From Bryum argenteum (lineage: Eukaryota > Streptophyta > Bryopsida > Bryales > Bryaceae), in contig CM073330.1 in NCBI GenBank assembly GCA_037043015.1, forward strand, positions 10,186,512 through 10,250,511: a stretch of DNA of 64,000 nt. Reading direction: 5' to 3'. The notes under the pieces were generated by a model. It was not told where the DNA came from and made no database searches. It saw only the letters and a program-made list of their open reading frames with translations. The position numbers and the translations under genes were made by a program. Within the stretch, counting starts at the first letter, position 1, and each line of letters starts with the position of its first letter. Positions 34,480-46,631 of the stretch are shown in pieces.

Positions 34480-35280
34480 GATGATGCTTTGCTACTCTTC
34501 AACTTCCACTGCACAGGATCGATTACAAGGTTCGAAATCGGCTTCGAAATGTTTGAATCTTGTAACATTTAGAAGCTTGAGAATGTGGGTATCGAAATCC
34601 ATGGTGCTACAGTGGGGAATGCATAGCCAGGTGTTTAGCAGTGTCCATGGCCAGTTGCCTTTGGTTTACAAGCTGCAAAAGCAATGTACGAAGAATGATA
34701 TGTTATGAAACAGCTACAGTGTTGCTGATATTTAGGAGGTTGGAATGGTGGGTAGAAAGATGAGTATCTTGATCTTATTTCATTTTTCTCACCTTCCCTA
34801 AAGGAGAGTGGCCTCAAAATTGCGTCTTTTGATGCAAGATGCAATTTTTTAATTTTTGACCGGTTTTGAAGTATGTAACTGTAGGATTTAGGAGCTAACT
34901 TGGTCATTTACGTGTACACCAAATCTTACACTCATGTTTTTCACCATTTGTGAGATCATAACGTTCAAAGTTGGGAAAAACAGTTTTTTTTTTTGGCCTT
35001 GTTGCAAAAGGGATCAAGGTGTTTTGTGAGCCAAAAGAACTGATTTCAGAAGAAAATTTGAAATGAGTTTGTTTAGATTCTTGTTTCTAAGTGAGTTAGG
35101 TACATGTCTATGTAATTTTTACCCTCATAGGACCTACAAAACTTGGAGAAAAGCTTGATTTTCACATGAAGATTTGCTGAAATTCAATTACAAACGTCGG
35201 TCTTCCAGGAAGGGTAGCCTAGAGAGGGGTTCGACGTTGCAGAGAAATTTGTGCGGCCACGTGACGTATTCTTAATCTTG
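34480..35280. other. No gene recognised; upstream DNA of the Dabb gene
   Basis: The region before the start codon has open but unsupported frames on both strands. The segment 34900-35000 resembles interior parts of the TTAACCCC element family (GTGAGATCATAACG). Confidence 0.4.
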
Positions 35281-35299
35281 CTTCACCACGTTCCCATTT

Positions 35300-35690
35300 C
35301 AAATCCTAGTTTTCCCCTTGATTCATTTTTTTTTTTTTTTGGCGCTTCCCACTTCATTTGCTTCTTTTGCTCCATTTACTTCATTCGACTTTCTGCTTTC
35401 AGCTTCATTCTCCTCATTTGTTTCCCCACTTCATACACTTTCCCCTTCATTCACTTTTCTCTTCATCCACTTCCTAGTTATCTAATTCCTACTTCATAAA
35501 CTTTCTACTTCATTTATTTCCTGCTTCATCCACTTCTTCCTTCACCAACTTCTTTAATTCATTCATTTTCTAGATCAATCACTTCCTAGTTCATTTATTT
35601 CCTCCTTCATTTACTTCCCAATTCATTTGCTTTATATGATTCCTCCTTTATTCACCTCATCCGCTTCGCTCTTTATACACTTTTGGCTTT
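35300..35690. repeat. TTCATTCACTTCC-rich low-complexity tract
   Basis: Pyrimidine-rich simple sequence made of diverged copies of TTCATTCACTTCC and similar words. It is the cause of the Phe/Ser/Leu-rich chance frame at 35251-35499. Confidence 0.8.
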
Positions 35691-35949
35691 GTTTTGCTTG
35701 ATTCCAAATTTCATTGTTGATTCAAACATTTAATGGGTTGATTTTTCTTAGATACATACTACTTTAATTACAAGATACTCAAACATGAGATAGGAATGCT
35801 GCAACTTGTTGTTTTTGGACCCAATTGGGGCAGAAAAAGACTTTTTGTAATTGACTCTTTTTTTAAAAAAATTCTGATATTATATCCGTGCTTTTACTAC
35901 CACCCAAATTTCTACCTGACCCGGTTGAAATTAATCCCAATTCAACAAA

Positions 35950-36417
35950 GGCAGCCCCTAAAAATTACCACGGTTTTTGGAAAGTTCACAATTTGAAAAT
36001 TTTCATAATTCAAGATTCAAGAATTTTTCAAATTTTTTCTTGTTAAAACTAACAAACTTACAAACGCACCTCCTCTTCAATTTTATTCTAAAACAAGATT
36101 TATTTAACATGATGCATGTTTCACTATATCATTGTTTTTTTTTTCTAGATATTCTTCAAAAAAAAACATTTGCATGAAGGTCAAAAATATCAAATCAGTC
36201 TCTAAAATTTCACATGAGCGTACTTATCTACATGAAAAAAAAATATGACCAAAATGTTTGGAGTAACAATCTTCAATTCTTCCTTTGCACCATGGAGACT
36301 AGATGTCTCCTAAGCTACGCCCATAAAAACTTTGCATGTTCTGATCTCACAAATGGTTAACATTTAACAATCAAACAACTAAAAATACGCTTCAGTACAA
36401 GATCTAACACTACAATC

Positions 36418-36462
<45 letters not shown>

Positions 36463-36552
36463 GATTCACACCCCATGAGCGCACAAAGTTAGAAAACCAC
36501 AATTTTGAAGTTTCAAGCTCCCAAAAACACAAAAAAAATTAGGGGTTAACAC
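35950..36552. mobile_element. Diverged TTAACCCC-type element with poly(A) insert
   Basis: Ends GCCCCTAAAAATTA (about 35953) and TTAGGGGTTAA (36540-36550) are imperfect inverted repeats. The interior shares GCACCATGG and ATCTCACAAATGG blocks with 40285-40460 and 28034-28243. A 40-base A run lies at 36422-36461. Confidence 0.45.
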
Positions 36553-37799
36553 TATAACGAGTAATAAGTCATATCACTTATAAGTTATTTAGTGTGGCTA
36601 ACACTATATTTCATTATCAATGTACTAATTAAATTTTGTCCAACTTAGTGAGTATCAACATGGCCTGATCCATGTGGGTTTGGGATTGATCCGAAAGAAA
36701 TCCGTGAAAGAGGCATCACAACAACATCTTGTGAACCATGTGCTTATGCACATCAACAACTTCCACATCACTATTCATAGGACAAGGCCTACTTGGACTA
36801 TTTCTCCATCCATCACTATTTCTAAATTTTAAGGACAACCCCCTCTTCTGATCATCTCAGTTTTGAGAGATTTTTTTTTTTTGAGAAAATGTGTCAGTTT
36901 GACTTTGTAACACGCTTATGATATGGAGATTTGCTATGAAGGTTTCCGAAAGAGATTTAAAATAGTGTAGGAAGCTTCATTCACATTACACATATTGATC
37001 GAGGGGCGATTATGGTTAGACTCGGTTTTCGGATGGAGTTAGAAAGTGAGGTGCCATGATGCATGTTATTGTACAAAGTTTGGGAAACTATTGAGGTGCC
37101 CAAAAGGCGGTGTGTTGTGTTAAAGTTGAAGGGGATTAACCGTTGATGGTCCGTAGAACAGTGACGGTAGAGCGGTCAATACGTTTTACTCTTCAAATTT
37201 AGCAGGATATTTGAAGGCATGTTTTTGGGAATTTAATCGTGTGGATGTGAGAATTGATGTGCACTATGTCTGGAGAGTTTTTTTGGGGAGTGATCAGTTC
37301 CGGAGATTTGGTGAGATTGCATGAAAAGGAACCACAAGAAAGTGCGATTACAATAGCTACATGCTCTTGACATTTTTTTAAAAAAATAATAATAAAATAT
37401 TAGTGACACCACAACTCAATCCCAACATTGCATAGAAGTGCATGCCTCGAAGAAATATGCGGAGCAAATCTCCAAGCCAATTGATTGCAATTGTGGTTTA
37501 GCTCGTCAGACTTATTTTCCACAAGCTATATCTAATTCCACACTAAAATTCTTGTAGATCACAAGGTATGTCACGGAATGAGGCGAACATTATATCAATA
37601 CAAAGCTATTTATTTAGATACAAACTTCCTTTTAGAGTAAACTCCAAGGTACATACCGGAAGACATGCAAATACGCAAACAAATCTTGATACATTGGCCG
37701 GAATAGCACACTAGGTTAACCCTTTCATGACCAATCAACCAAATATGGTCGTTGAAGTGTGGTTATTCCATGATTGAGTAGAATCTATGTAGAAATAGC
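36553..37799. other. No gene recognised
   Basis: Mixed-composition spacer. I see no conserved frame, splice-supported exon or repeat boundary. Confidence 0.4.
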
Positions 37800-37805
37800 A
37801 AAATG

Positions 37806-38700
37806 TTAGAAAACAACGCCGAAAGAGGAGTGTGTGCTGGATCTAGTACACAAAACAACGATGCATTTGGACTCGTACTCCGCCTGGTAGAGCTCTCTAT
37901 ACATGGTGATGAGTATGAGATACGGTAGTTGGTCTGGAAAGAAGTGAGAAAGATTCACAAAATACTGTTGTCGAGGACACATGACACCAATTCTAAGTGT
38001 CCCTTGGGAACATGGAAACATGGGAGGTACTACTCAATTGGCTCCATCAACAAAAGAAGAGTTGATTATTTTTGGCAACCCAACGTCGTCTATCAAAGCG
38101 TTTACGTTTGTACAACCTAAAATCCTCCCCAAAAAGAATCAACAACATGTTGTTTGCATAGTGACTCTACGTCAAGGCTCGACGTCTGATGAATGTGACC
38201 ATGTCTGATTTTTCAATCTGGCCATATTTGCTACAATATCCCATGTATTTCTCGTACGCTACCGTATACAAGGAACTGGGTTCTTGGTCTCTTTTCACAA
38301 TTTCAGTTTCATAAATGCCTGAAATGCAACGCTCATGGTATTGTTGGATAGATCTTCAAACTCTCTACAATATTGACCACATGTGTTTTGCCCAAATCTG
38401 GATATTCTGGTCTCTAATTCTAGTAAAAAGCTTCGAGGTCATGTATACGCTATGTACTACACTTGACTCGGAACATCATAATACTCTAGTTCATACGGTA
38501 GATCTGACCCATGTTTGGCCACTAGCATGTATATGAAGTTCACTACACATTTATACGGTGAGATCTTAATTTCGACCCTTCGTTTGTTCGATGCACTCCA
38601 AAATACATCCAGACACCTCAAAAAAACCTCGGCTTCCAAAACAGGAGTGGTAATGAAAGGGTTAAAGGTCCACCGGAAGCTAGGAGAAGCTTTCCAACAA
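37806..38700 (-). pseudogene. Unidentified decayed coding remnant
   Basis: Three minus-strand stretches look protein-like in composition and follow each other in different frames: 38639-38457 (LVAKHGSDLPYELEYYDVPS), about 38290-38160 (SLYTVAYEKYMGYCSKYGQI) and 38021-37806 (PDQLPYLILITMYRELYQAE). Frame changes and stops separate them. I do not recognise the family. A decayed transposon or a lost host gene are both possible. Confidence 0.3.
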
Positions 38701-40646
38701 TAAGTAGAGTAGAGGATTGTAGGGTCATAGCAAAAAAAGGTAATGTAAGGTCCTACTCGGCTATAGACTTAGCCAAAGTTCGTACATTGCCTCCTCACCT
38801 TTCAACAACTAAATATGCCACATAGAAGTAGAATTTGCATGAGTTTGGATTATTTGCCATGTACCCACATACATGCAACAAGTGAGGCTTTTATAATACT
38901 TTAAAAACTCCCCAAATTGACGGCACCCTTGTCCTCTACCGTTTGAGCTTATCATCGGTGGAATGAAGCTTCCAATCCGTGTGAAAAATACAACAGTATG
39001 ATTGGTCTTAAATAAAATGATGCATATTTTCTTTTGCATGTATGTGGTCTTCAATATCCATACTCATATCATTGAGTCAGAAGTTGTTTGTATTGGGGCT
39101 TTTTGTACGTAAAGTTCATGCTTTCTGGCACTTTATTCAGAGCGTTTGAAAGTTGTGACAAAATAAGTCTGTATTTGGACTTGAGAGGTTCTGTAGGTTC
39201 GGATTTGGTTTTTCAAATTTAGCACGTACATCCGACAAAAATCTTAGGTAGAAATATTACTTTTAACCCCATCGTTCGGGTTGCGTGATCTTCTGAAAAC
39301 CTATTTTGGGTTTTAAATAAGGATTTTAACCCTTAAACGTTTAGCTATGGTAGGCAGTCCTAAAAGCGCCACAGGACCCAAAAGCGATCTGTCCTCATTT
39401 GTAGATTGTGAAGATACATATGTACCTCATTTGTATATAACGCAATTGGGTCAAATCTTACTTAGCACTTTGGAATTTTGTATAAAATTCACAAATGCGA
39501 ATTACATGTTGCAAACTTTTGCAATCCTCCCGAAAACCTATTTCGAATGTGGTCATAATTTTATTTTGAATTTACTAGTGCTAAAAATAGGTCAGATCTC
39601 TTAATGTGGCGCTTTTAGGACACTCTACCTTATACGGATTGGGGTAGCCCAAAATTGGATCATAGCATCTTTTGGACTTGGGCATCATGAATAGTGCACT
39701 TTTTGAACTTGGGCATCATGAATGATCCAATCAATGATGAGCTTGCAACCTCCTACAAGGTTATGTACCACCCCAACCTACCTACCACAATCCTTTCAAA
39801 GCACAAAATCACTCATACAAATTGTGATTTGAATTCTAAAACTTCACTTTTTGAATGCATCACAAGAAGGTGACCAATTTGACATCAAAATATAAGTGAA
39901 AAGTTGAGTATATTGAGAGCTACAGCGGAGATTTGTTGGAACATGACCCGTTGGGTCACCTTCGGTGTTTAAAGGTTAAGTCCATCGCTTGGGTTGTGTG
40001 ATCTAGCAATCCAATTTGGGTTTTAAGGATTTTAGGGGCAAGGGTGATACTATTTATCTTGAAGAGATTTAAACCTCATGAAATCAATTTAAGATTTTGG
40101 AATTTTTTGTAAACTCTTTCTCCCACAAACTCATAGACGCACCTACTTGTTGTTCTACTTTCTCTTGAATCAAATAAATTTAATGTGGTGCATGGTTTCC
40201 TGTATTGTTGCTTTTAGACCTTCTTTTAAAGAATAATTTGTATGAAGGTGAAAAAAGTGAAATGAGTCTCTAAACTTTTGCATGAGCGTACGTATCTCAC
40301 TTGATTACCTACATGGAAACAAATATGACCAAAAGGTATGGGGTAACAATCTTCAAGTTTCTCTTTGCACCATGGTCCAAACAATGTCTCAGGAGCGATG
40401 CCCAAAAAACGTTTTGCATCGACTTTGAACGTTATGATTTCACAAATGGTGTATATCCAATGGTTGAAATTTTACGTGGTAGTACTAATAGTAAGTAGGT
40501 TTGAGATCCTACACTTGAAATTTTACATGGTAGTACTAATAGTAGGTAGGTTTAAGATCCTAGGGTTGAAACTGCAAAAAAGCAATAAAAAATTTGACCA
40601 TCCACCTCAATTTCAACAAGGTGGTAGATAATTGCAGTTTTTGGTA
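38701..40646. other. No gene recognised; repeat-derived DNA
   Basis: Contains TTAACCC/TTAGGGG-like words near 39330 and 40035. A segment at 40285-40498 is shared with the interiors of TTAACCCC elements. No coding region is supported. Confidence 0.4.
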
Positions 40647-41440
40647 TTAACCCCTAAACATCCCTAGTGTCAAAAATCAACATTTTGGATGAAGATCCAT
40701 AACTTCAACATTTGAAGAGCCATAATTTCTTCATCTCGACTTCACTTTGAATGAAATCACTTGGGGTTGGGTCACAAATCAAGTCTAGTGGGTGTTGTAA
40801 GAATTGGAGACCCATACACTAAAGTGTGAATAAACGACATACACTTTAGTGTTTGGGTTTTTAAACAATTGGGATGTTTTATTATTGCAAACCGATTATG
40901 TGTAATCAAAAATAGTTTTTCATGATTATTTTTGCACAAGTGTGATTTTTAGATGCATCCCAACAACTTTGCAGTTGAAAGATTTTTGATCTGGATAACT
41001 CTGGTACTAGACTTGCAATGATGTAAAAACCAACGTCATAGACATGCCGAGCCTACCAAAAACAAATTATTTTACAGTTTTTGATGCCCCACCCTAGCTA
41101 TCAAGTGAGGGCATGACATAGGTACCACTAAGACACATCTCATTATGCATGACCTATGCGTATTCATTATATATGTGCCAAAAATTCCTTCTTTAACTCC
41201 TAAAGGTTCTTGATGCAAAATTGTAAAAATGGACATCCCTTAATTCAGGCCTAAAAACTCTCAATCTAAAAATTATTTGGAAGATCCAACCGTAGGATCT
41301 TGAAGTTAAATTAACCTTCCACTCACTTGCCAAAATTGAACCATTGTTTCTTCTTCATTTGTGAGATTATAATGGTCAAAGTTGGCTGAATTTTGGACTC
41401 CAAAAAGCAGTTTTCGCATTCCTGGACCTTTAGGGGTTAA
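40647..41440. mobile_element. TTAACCCC-type element, 794 bp
   Basis: Perfect 12-bp inverted ends TTAACCCCTAAA / TTTAGGGGTTAA, with a few more pairs beyond. The interior near the right end carries GTAGGATCTTGAAGTTAA and TTGTGAGATTATAATGGTCA, shared with 54978-55247 and 57318-57595. No protein is encoded. Confidence 0.65.
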
Positions 41441-42257
41441 CCCCATATGTACATCTACAGACGTGTCACCTATAATACCATCTTATAAGAATAAATTTTC
41501 AAATTTTTTTATTTTATTTTTACCAACGAAGTAAATATAAAAAAACACACTATTTTTTAAGTGGGGTACCCATATCATACTCTTACATATCGTCTTCACA
41601 AATTTACCAATAGTTTTTTTCTAGTTGGTGAGAAACAAAGAGAGCTTACTTGAAAGATAAACATAATAAATGGGGGGCTTGTGAATTAGACAACTGAAAA
41701 GTGCAGGGCAAGGGTAGTGTAAACTACCCTTATTATGATGTAGCTCATTGAGTGAATGAGAGTACCATCCAGACTGCCTGGAGTTGTATGTATGTCCATC
41801 AAATGAATCTGGTATCATGACAAACAAAAGCAGCTTCTTACTTCTTACGACCCTTTTCCTTCTAGAAACACTTCCTATGTCATTCATTAACATTCAAGTA
41901 GAAATGATGCCACTACTCGACAATAATAAGGGTTGCGTACCACTCTACGTAGTATTCAATGGGAGTATAAAAATCTTTGCATGTGTATGGTAGGTCGGCG
42001 GAAATCCTCTCGACAAAAATTAACTATGGAGATTTTGGGACATTTGTTTTATCAATGGTGGAAAAAGAAGTATGTACGGGAGAGTTTTTTGGATTTTGAT
42101 ATTTTTTATGAGATGTTTGACACCATTGTGTCAACGCTTGTAGTGAATGAAGTTGCTATGGGTTTATTTGAAGAACTAAGTTTAGTGATTTAGGGTATAG
42201 TTGTTTTAATGAGATGGTTTACGTGATGTGATGTTGAGTGGCATGCATTCTTGCGTA

Positions 42258-42374
42258 GAGAATGCCACTTTGAATGTCTGAGCAATCTAAGCCAATTATA
42301 TACTAAATGACAAGGAGAATGCCACTTTCAATGTCTCAGCAATCTAAGCCAATTATATACTAAATGACAAGGAA
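42258..42374. repeat. 58-bp tandem duplication
   Basis: GAGAATGCCACTTTGAATGT and the following 38 bp are repeated at once with two or three differences. Confidence 0.9.
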
Positions 42375-42849
42375 TTTTTTGTCTTTGGTGTATTCTTGTA
42401 TGAAGAATGTCTCTTCTTTGCTATAGAACTTTTCTTCGACAAATTTACCCAGGAACCACAACTTCCTTCTTGAGAATTGAGAAAGGAATGATTCACTCAC
42501 TTATTACAATTTTTGTGGTAAATAGTTTCTCTAGGTGTTAACATATCTGTCGAATGTTCATGATTCTACTAATAACAACAGAAAGGGATGCATGGTGAAA
42601 CCACCTAAATGCAGGCATGCACCCAAGATTCTTGCCTTTATGAAGATCTAACCACCATTGCATGTATCTGATGCAAACATAATTAGGGTTCTTGCTTTTA
42701 GGTTTTCACTTCAAAACTTTGTATTAATCATGTGTATATCTTAAAGTTCCATAAAAATAGGGAAAAAAATCTCATTTTAATCCCTGGAAATAGTAACCCA
42801 CTCATTTCATAACTCAATTACCTCCAATATAGATTCCTCCAATTATGGT

Positions 42850-43170
42850 AGAGTAGCCAAAAATGGCGCAGTGCCGAAAATGGAGCCCTAGTAATCTGCA
42901 GTGTCACGTACATAATAGCTTTTCCATACAACAGTACCATGTACACACTGCAAAGATTATAGGGCGTCACTTTAGGGCACCATTTTAAGAACACCTATAT
43001 TTCCATCTTTAAAAATTCATTACTTACTGTAGAAGAGTCGAAAAATGATGATTCCACTTGCTCTAGTTTTCTACTAATTTTCCCCATGCACAAAAATTGC
43101 TTGCACTTGCAGCATTCCTGTAGATTTTCTGTGCTGAAAATTGCGCCATTATAGGACACCTTACCATAAT
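42850..43170 (+). repeat. Dispersed ACCATGTAC repeat, copy 3
   Basis: Same ordered blocks as 23440-23775: ACAGTACCATGTAC, TTTAGGGCACCATTTTAAGA and CCCCATGCACAAAAATTGCT. Confidence 0.65.
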
Positions 43171-44158
43171 CCTCAAATGCATAACAATAGGTGGTTTCAC
43201 CATAAATGTTCCCTCATTACTAAATACTGCCGGTTTTAGGTTTGTCTACCACAAGGGGAACTCAACCCTCAATCAGTAAATTGACTTTTCACACCTGCAC
43301 CCTCAAAATTTGAAAAAAAACAAACCTTGGAAACTACGCTCAATCATTCACAAAAGCGCTTCACCGATCAATTCAGCTTAATTTACGTAACTTCAGTTTC
43401 AAGAACACAATAATTCATTAACTGATTGCCCCTAAAAATAACCCACAAATGCACTGTTCCAATGAATCCTAGTATAATCATTAAACACCTGCAAGCATAC
43501 AGACGACCCATACAGACAGACGACCACGTCAACCCCCGGTGCAAATCCCCAAATAAAACAGTTAGTTTTGAGCCGTTGAACCGTGGAGATCATCGAAGCT
43601 AGGCATAAAATCTGTTGCTTTTGTTTCGGAGGCGATGGCGATGGCGATGGCGATGATGATGGAGCCGGTCCCTACCAAGTCGTTGCAGAAAAGCAAACTT
43701 AGGCTAGGAAGATAGATTCTTTCTGCAGTGAGTGTTTCTTCGTCGAAGCGCAACTTACAGCTCTGTCAGTTTTTTTTCTGACATTGCTCATCATCATCTT
43801 CCCTAGCCTGCCACCCTCCAGCCACTGATTGCACTAGCTAGCAATCACATTGCGATCGAGTGAGTGAGTGGCTTTGGGCTTGATTGTGCTTCACGCACAA
43901 GTTGGATTTTGCATCGATTGGTATGTTTAAGGTTGGGAAGTGACTGACTGCTGCGCTCAGACTGTGATCGATATGGAGCTTCTGCAGGCAGCTGGTACTA
44001 CTACGTAACGTAGACTTTTGTGCTCGGGGTGCTTCTGCACAGACAGGGATCAGTACTGCTGCAGAGCCAGTAACACCCATTCTTGGATCAGGGGGGATCC
44101 ATAGCTGGTTGCTGAATCCATGGCTGGAGAGGCAGAGGACTGATCGATTGTTGTAGAG

Positions 44159-44860
44159 ATGGAGCAGCAGGAGGAGGGGTCGACGTCTTCGTCGTTGGGG
44201 TGGCCGTTCGGGTTACCAACGTGCGTAGCAATTCACACACCGTCTCCGAAATCATCATCATCATCGACACAAGCGTTTCACCAGCAATTCATGAACCTGC
44301 AGACGACGTTTCTGTTACCATTCTTTTCCGACGTCGGGGAGTCCTCGAGCTCGGACTCGGACGCGCGCTCTGAAGCAGCATCGTCGTTTTTCAAGGACTC
44401 GAGGCGGATCACGCTCGGGAGCTTGATCGGTTTACCGATGGACCATTCGTTTCATCACCACTTCGACCATGCGAACTTCCATGTGTTCGCGACCTCCAAC
44501 CCTGCCAGGCCCAGCCAGACGTTCTGCGTGCCCATCATGGAGCTTCTGCGGTGCGTCCGAAACTCCGAAAGCTCCGAATTTGCAGGGTTTTCGGACGACC
44601 AAGTGGAGCACGTCGATGCGGTGACTGCAGCCAGGGCGTCGACAGCGTACTTGCAGTCTAGCTCTAATGGGACCGAGGCGATTTCGAATGGCAGCCATAG
44701 CCCCGATTGGAACGACCAATTCGTCTCCTGCCATAGCGTCCTGTCTGACGATCCGTCACCGAAAAAGTGTAAGCCCCAGCGAATGCAGCGCAGTGTTAGC
44801 ATGAAATCGTTCTTCTCTTCCATCTGCTGCCGCATCGATGCTGTTCCCAGTCGATCTTAG
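44159..44860 (+). CDS. At3g17950-like plant-specific protein
   Basis: A single-exon gene of 233 residues. Three features match the small plant family typified by Arabidopsis At3g17950. These are an N-terminal GWPFGL box (residues 14-19), a central acidic Ser cluster leading into ASSFFKDSRRITLGSLIGL (about 75-93; the family consensus is close to SFFHDRS-TLGSLIG), and a basic, Cys-containing C-terminus SMKSFFSSICCR. A Ser/Asp-rich tract ESSSSDSDARSEA precedes the central motif. No membrane span or enzyme motif is visible, and the family's function is not established. The antisense frames over the same DNA are shadows. Start chosen at 44159 because the GWPFGL box sits about 14 residues in, as in relatives. 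Confidence 0.8.
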   Translation: MEQQEEGSTSSSLGWPFGLPTCVAIHTPSPKSSSSSTQAFHQQFMNLQTTFLLPFFSDVGESSSSDSDARSEAASSFFKDSRRITLGSLIGLPMDHSFHHHFDHANFHVFATSNPARPSQTFCVPIMELLRCVRNSESSEFAGFSDDQVEHVDAVTAARASTAYLQSSSNGTEAISNGSHSPDWNDQFVSCHSVLSDDPSPKKCKPQRMQRSVSMKSFFSSICCRIDAVPSRS

Positions 44861-45269
44861 CTCTGTAATCAAGAGGGTCTTCGCCTATTGCTTTGTAAAT
44901 ATGCTAGCTCCAATTAGGTTTCATGTTGTCGGTGGCTGTATAACTAGATCTTCTTGCCGATGTTCGATCATGCGGGCATTCGAAGTTTCGGCGTCAGAAT
45001 GTAATTATTTGATGAAAATGGTGTCAGTAAAGTTGTTTGTTGCCATGTGGGGATTGATGAGAGTGAGCTTTTTTGTCCATTTGAATGAGTGCTTGGAAGG
45101 GGCTATCAGAGCAACATACAATGCTCTTTGTTTGAACGTTCGGTGATCTTCATTCTATGCTCTTTGGAGTTAGGGATACCTTTGATGAAACCAGATTTAC
45201 ATGTTACTGATAAGCCCCAACAGGGTTCGGGAAGTGTTTTGACTTTTACTGGCTAATAACTGGCACTTC

Positions 45270-45505
45270 CCACACCCAATCGGTTTTTCACAGATTTCTT
45301 CCGGCAATTACCTTATTTTATACTTAGAATAGAAATTTATATGTAATTTTAATTGGTTTTTAGCCGCTGGTTTCATGAATGGACTGGCTAGTGCGCAAAA
45401 TCTATCGGCTAAGAATGAACTAGCCGTGTACTGGCTAGTGTGCAAAATCTATCGGCTAAGAATGAACTAGCCGTCGGTTTTTCCCGATCATTGAGCCCCA
45501 ATAGA
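45270..45505. repeat. Dispersed repeat with internal 51-bp duplication
   Basis: CTATCGGCTAAGAATGAACT recurs with a 51-bp period at 45400-45480. The whole block (CCGGCAATTA..., AATAGAAA..., AACTAGCCGTCGGTTTTTCC) has a diverged cousin at 53040-53205. Confidence 0.75.
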
Positions 45506-46325
45506 TGGGTTTACTATCAATGTACAAGTGACTATTTTCCATCACCTTCGTTTAAATTTCTCCTTGTTCTGATCATATATTTTGTTTTTTTTTTTTTTTT
45601 TTTCTATTTCACCTAGAATTGTTCACAATAAACTTTGTTCCATTATTCAGCACCATACTTTCTTACCTTCTTTATGTCATATTCCATTGTTTCTTATTTG
45701 GAGTATGTTCCAAGAGTTAAGCCCTACCTAGAGCAATTTAGCCCCTAAACGCCCAAGATGTCGAAAATCGACATTCTGGATGTACTCGTCGAAGTTTGGG
45801 GGCAAGCCACGCTTTCATCCGCGCGTTTTTTCATCCGCCGTTTTTTGTACTTATTTACTGGTCGGGTTAACTATCTTATTTGCTTGGGTAGAATGCAATT
45901 GCCGTCACTGTGAATTTGTAGGAGTGATTTGAAGTGAAATCACTTGAGGTTTTTTGCTGTTGGAGGCAAAATTTTGTGCTTGGGGCATGGTGGAATGGGT
46001 AGCAAGATTGAAAAAAAGGTAGAAAAAGAATTTTGGTTCCTTGGTGGCTTTTGCAAAAGAAATATGCATTAGTGATGGTTAGTGCTCATAATGAGGTTCC
46101 TGCCATTACATGGGTAGTTCTGCCCCCAAATCCTCTATCTAATCCTAATTAGCTTGTAATGTGTGTTTCAAATTTTGAAATGCAAACAACCCTCCCCAAC
46201 AGCCTTTATTTCCAAGCACCCAACTTCAAATTGTCATAAACTTGTGCAAAATTTGAAACACCATTCACTACAACAACCCATTGAAGCTCAAACCTACATA
46301 TATATCACCAATTTGCATTTACACC

Positions 46326-46562
46326 ATGGCACCAACTAGAGAGTTGTTGGAGAGTGGGAGGAAGGAATTAGAGAGATGGGGGAGGGAGGAGAAGGGGTTA
46401 GGAGAGGGAGAAATTGGCCTCCTTACCAATCTTTTGGACAAAGAGTATTTGCTTAGTTTGCCTTGCATTAGTAGAGTTGAGAAGAGAGATACTCACGAAG
46501 GTCTAAGGCATCTTTTTACCACCATGTTGCATCTATACTTGGGTGGAGGGAGAGAGTGGTAG
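46326..46562 (+). CDS. Unrecognised Glu/Gly-rich open frame
   Basis: An open frame beginning MAPTRELLESGRKELERWGR that could encode about 78 residues. I do not recognise it. It lies upstream of the unknown frames at 46632-47787 and in the same orientation as the piggyBac gene. It may be a 5' exon of that element, part of an unrelated remnant, or chance. Confidence 0.2.
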   Translation: MAPTRELLESGRKELERWGREEKGLGEGEIGLLTNLLDKEYLLSLPCISRVEKRDTHEGLRHLFTTMLHLYLGGGREW

Positions 46563-46631
46563 AGGGTGAGAAAAGAAGGAATTCCAAACTGATCTATTCC
46601 ATAGTGAGAGAGATTTGGCCATCTTCACAAC

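Noticed and set aside
35251-35499. 82-residue Phe/Ser/Leu-rich plus-strand frame resembling a membrane protein.
   Set aside because: It is a translation of pyrimidine-rich simple sequence and lacks any splice or family support.
43562-43753. Minus-strand frame with an Ile-Ala repeat.
   Set aside because: The repeat is a GGCGAT simple sequence, and no domain or neighbouring exon supports a gene.
44432-44835. Antisense frames of 100-126 residues over the At3g17950-like gene.
   Set aside because: The plus-strand frame carries the family motifs; the antisense frames match nothing and follow its codon structure.
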